64,000 nt of DNA from Spirosoma rhododendri (GTDB lineage: Bacteria; Bacteroidota; Bacteroidia; Cytophagales; Spirosomataceae), in NCBI RefSeq assembly GCF_012849055.1, contig NZ_CP051677.1, forward strand, positions 2,060,501 to 2,124,500, given 5' to 3'. A program made the translations under genes and the position numbers. A model generated the notes under the pieces. That model made no database searches and was not told where the DNA came from. It worked only from the letters and a program-made list of their open reading frames with translations. Shown here one piece after another: positions 61,503-64,000 of the stretch. Within the stretch, counting starts at the first letter, position 1. Each line of letters opens with the position of its first letter.

Positions 61503-62570
61503 ATGTCTGTGAAAGCGATTACATTACTGTCGGCCCTGTTGCTCCCCGCGCTGGCCCATACAGTGTCGGCTCAAATTCCTGTTAAGGGCGCATTTATTTG
61601 TAATTACACGGGCAAGAGCGGGACAAACCCCGACGTAGTCTGTTCGCCAACGACAACCTCAAACGCCCACGCGCAGAAGGTGGTCGACCGCATTCTGAAG
61701 CCAATCGGGCTGATGCGGAATTTCAAGATCATTGAGTGTACCAATACGGAGAACTGCTTTGCCACGGTGATGAAGGGGCAACGGTTTATCGTATACGATG
61801 CCGCTTTCATGCAGAGCATCGAAGAAGAAACCGAAACCGACTGGTCGGCTATCAGCATCATGGCCCACGAAATCGGCCACCACTTGCAGGGCCACACCAT
61901 TGACGGAACGGGCGGACAGCCGCAGAAAGAGCTGGAAGCCGACAAGTTTTCGGGCTTTGTACTGCATCAGATGGGGGCTTCGCTCGATGAGTCGCTGGTG
62001 GCGGTACGGGCACTGGGCGATGAACACGCAACGAGTACGCACCCGGCAAAACCGGCCCGGCTGGAATCTGTACGCAAAGGCTGGCTCGAAGCTGAATCGA
62101 TGTACCCCAAAAACCGGTCAGCAGCCAAGCCCGCATTGGCATCGGCTCCCCGGCCCGTCACTTCCCCGGTAGCATCTGCCCCCGCTTCGACAGTGGTAAG
62201 TCCACGATCAGTAGCTGCTGCGCCTGCAAAGGCCACGGTAGGGTGTGTGTCGGGTGACTGTGAAGACGGTAAGGGAACGTTCGTCTATCCCACCCGCGAA
62301 CGCTACGTTGGTGAGTTTGAAGAAAGCGACAAACACGGCGTCGGCACCGAATACTACGCCGACGGAAAAGTCAAGTACAAGGGTAATTTCAGAGACAATC
62401 TGCGTGCCGATTATGGCGTCTATTACTACCGCAACGGCGACCGCTTTGAAGGCTGGTTTCAGAAAAACATACCGAACGGAAAGGGATCGTACTACTTCGC
62501 TGACGGCGATCGCGTAACGGGTACATTCAAAAACGGGCAACCCACCGCCGACTGCGTCCTGGCGCATTAG
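61503..62570 (+). CDS. Secreted zinc metalloprotease-like protein fused to MORN repeats
   Basis: 355 residues with a signal peptide (ends near TVSAQ). The first half has an M48-like zinc site: HEIGHH at 122-127 and a downstream ELEAD (Glu143 or Glu145) as third ligand; KGQRFIVYDAAFM before it is typical of this peptidase group. A Pro/Ala/Ser linker (about 205-240) leads to four MORN-type repeats: GKGTFVYPTRERYVGEFEE, GVGTEYYADGKVKYKGNFRD, DYGVYYYRNGDRFEGWFQK and GKGSYYFADGDRVTGTFKN. The last codons are part of a 57-bp inverted repeat shared with rocD. Confidence 0.8.
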   Translation: MSVKAITLLSALLLPALAHTVSAQIPVKGAFICNYTGKSGTNPDVVCSPTTTSNAHAQKVVDRILKPIGLMRNFKIIECTNTENCFATVMKGQRFIVYDAAFMQSIEEETETDWSAISIMAHEIGHHLQGHTIDGTGGQPQKELEADKFSGFVLHQMGASLDESLVAVRALGDEHATSTHPAKPARLESVRKGWLEAESMYPKNRSAAKPALASAPRPVTSPVASAPASTVVSPRSVAAAPAKATVGCVSGDCEDGKGTFVYPTRERYVGEFEESDKHGVGTEYYADGKVKYKGNFRDNLRADYGVYYYRNGDRFEGWFQKNIPNGKGSYYFADGDRVTGTFKNGQPTADCVLAH

Positions 62571-62689
62571 AATATTTAACACAGAGGAACAGAGAGAAGG
62601 CACGGAGAACACAAAGGTTTTATAACTACCTCTGTGTTCTCCGTGCCTTCTCTCTGTTCCTCTGTGTTAAATATTCTAATGCGCCAGGA
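62557..62689. repeat. 57-bp perfect inverted repeat joining two gene ends
   Basis: The left arm 62557-62613 and the right arm 62633-62689 are exact reverse complements, with a 19-base loop. Each arm contains the last codons of the flanking gene (CTGGCGCATTAG, both proteins end Leu-Ala-His) and then ACACAGAGGAACAGAGAG-type sequence. The ACACAGAGG core is related to 8083-8153. Confidence 0.85.
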
Positions 62690-63923
62690 TCGTCTTTTCG
62701 ATAATGTCGCAGGCTTCGTGCATCTGTTCTTCGGTGATGGTGAGCGGGGGCGCAAACCGGATTTTATCACCGTGGGTCGGTTTTGTCAGCAGGCCGTTGT
62801 CTTTCAGACGCAGACACACTTCCCAGGCCGTTTCATCGCCCAGCCCATGCTTTTCGGCAATGACAATGGCGTTGAGTAGGCCCCGCCCGCGCACCAGCTT
62901 CACCATATCGGTTTTCTGACTCAGCGCCGTCATGCGGGCGCGGAAGACTTCGCCCATCGCCATGGCATTATCGGCCAGTTTTTCCTCGTCGATCACGCGA
63001 AGCGCGGCCATCGTAACCGCGCAAGCCAACGGATTGCCGCCAAACGTGCTGCCGTGTTCGCCGGGCTTGATCGTCAGCATCACTTCGTCGGATGTCAGCA
63101 CCGCCGATACCGGCATCGTGCCACCCGATAAGGCTTTGCCCAGCACCAGCAGATCGGGCTTCACGTTTTCGTAGTCACAGGCAACGCGCTTTCCCGTCCG
63201 GCCGATGCCGGTCTGTACTTCATCGGCGATAAACAGTACGTTGTAGCGGGTGCAGAGGTCACGCACCCCACGCAGATACCCCTCGTCGGGAACGAGGACA
63301 CCCGCTTCGCCCTGAATCGGCTCGACCATGAACCCGGCAATGTTGGGGTCGCTTTTGAACGCGTTTTCCAGCGCGTTGAGGTCGTTGTACGGAATAATGA
63401 TATAACCCGGCAGCAGCGGTCCGAAATCGTTGGTGCTGCTGGCATCGGTCGACGACGAGATAGCCGCCAGCGTACGGCCCCAGAAGTTACCAGCGGCATA
63501 AACGGTCTTGGCCTGATCCTGCGGAATCCCTTTGACTTTGTAAGCCCACTTCCGCGTCAGCTTCAGCGCCGTTTCGCCCCCTTCGGCCCCGGAGTTCATC
63601 AGCAGCACCTTGTCGTAGCCGAAATAGTCGCACATAAACTTTTCGCATACGCCGGTCTGATCGTTGTAAAACGCCCGTGAAGTCAGCGTCAGGCGCTGCG
63701 CCTGCTTGATCATGGCCCCGATAATACGCGGGTGGCAGTGGCCCTGACTGACGGCGCTGTAAGCCGATAGAAAATCGAAGTAGCGCTTACCCTCTACATC
63801 CCACAGAAACACGCCTTCGCCCCGCGTCAGCACGACCGGAATGGGGTGGTAGTTGTGGGCACCGTAGTTCCATTCCAGTTGCATAGCCTGATCGGTGGCC
63901 GAAATCGGGAGTGTCGTTTCCAT
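62676..63923 (-). CDS. rocD: Ornithine aminotransferase
   Basis: 415-residue class III PLP aminotransferase that converts ornithine and 2-oxoglutarate to glutamate semialdehyde and glutamate. OAT-specific segments: [25 protein letters not shown] at the start, [32 protein letters not shown], and PLP Lys263 in VLGKALSGG. The cofactor Asp is in [16 protein letters not shown]. Length is normal. Convergent with the metalloprotease-MORN gene; its last codons lie in the 57-bp inverted repeat. Confidence 0.95.
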   Translation of the reverse strand: METTLPISATDQAMQLEWNYGAHNYHPIPVVLTRGEGVFLWDVEGKRYFDFLSAYSAVSQGHCHPRIIGAMIKQAQRLTLTSRAFYNDQTGVCEKFMCDYFGYDKVLLMNSGAEGGETALKLTRKWAYKVKGIPQDQAKTVYAAGNFWGRTLAAISSSTDASSTNDFGPLLPGYIIIPYNDLNALENAFKSDPNIAGFMVEPIQGEAGVLVPDEGYLRGVRDLCTRYNVLFIADEVQTGIGRTGKRVACDYENVKPDLLVLGKALSGGTMPVSAVLTSDEVMLTIKPGEHGSTFGGNPLACAVTMAALRVIDEEKLADNAMAMGEVFRARMTALSQKTDMVKLVRGRGLLNAIVIAEKHGLGDETAWEVCLRLKDNGLLTKPTHGDKIRFAPPLTITEEQMHEACDIIEKTILAH

Positions 63924-64000
63924 AGTATAGAAGGAAAAAAAAGTTACTGGATAAGGTGAGCAGAAGCGTAACCGGAAAGCGGTTGCAACTAAGTAAGTTA

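Overview
The window looks like chromosomal DNA of a Bacteroidota member, most likely of the Cytophagales (Spirosoma-like). This rests on several points: -7 elements of the form TAnnTTTG (sometimes with TTG 19-20 bases upstream) in front of many genes; zinc-free (C-minus) L36 and S14; a YbeY with the GYxD ending seen in that phylum; CrtZ-type hydroxylase, type III polyketide synthase and sigma/anti-sigma pairs of Cytophagales type; and moderate-to-high GC. The genus is an inference.

Layout. 1-7.5 kb: end of an NMT1/THI5-like binding protein, moaA, a small membrane-anchored protein, and a tandemly duplicated cassette of outer-membrane barrel plus PAP2/haloperoxidase-like lipoprotein. 7.6-11.2 kb (minus): small barrel protein, tsaB, S41 protease, rnpA, rpmH. 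11.4-16 kb: M61 peptidase, amidase, CrtZ-like hydroxylase, AlbA_2 protein. 16.1-19.2 kb: bioF-bioD-bioA. 19.4-21.7 kb: quinone oxidoreductase, ybeY, SDR. 21.8-22.0 kb: a candidate structured RNA with its own terminator. 22.2-38 kb: the S10-spc-alpha ribosomal protein cluster from rplC to rplQ with secY, map, infA and rpoA; rpsJ is not next to rplC. 38-46.3 kb: carA, a DUF4011-type SF1 helicase, TerC, a GT2 glycosyltransferase and a type III PKS. 46.5-49.2 kb: tRNA-Gly, tRNA-Leu and an AT-richer accessory gene (AlbA_2 plus ATPase) lying between two similar hairpins. 49.4-56.6 kb: a two-component system surrounded by secreted proteins that share an upstream motif. 56.7-64 kb: cellulose-synthase-like glycosyltransferase, DUF2520 protein, sigma/anti-sigma pair, YCF48-like protein, metalloprotease-MORN fusion, rocD.

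Points that matter most. (1) Five genes (PAP2 copy 1, rnpA, rplD, the response regulator, the cellulose-synthase-like GT) are each split by one missing base in a G/C homopolymer. Two of them should be essential, so homopolymer undercalling is the likely cause and the genes are annotated here as rejoined. (2) Eight intergenic hairpins share one grammar (left arm built of GTTTA-like words, right arm of TAAAC-like words) while differing in sequence; six sit between ribosomal or rpoA genes. (3) The leader upstream of rplC has mutually exclusive pairings of attenuator or riboswitch type. (4) Of the two PAP2 paralogues, the one with a complete catalytic set is frame-broken and the intact one has lost catalytic Arg, His and Asp. 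(5) A roughly 20-base motif containing CTTAAG recurs upstream of genes flanking the two-component system and may be its operator.
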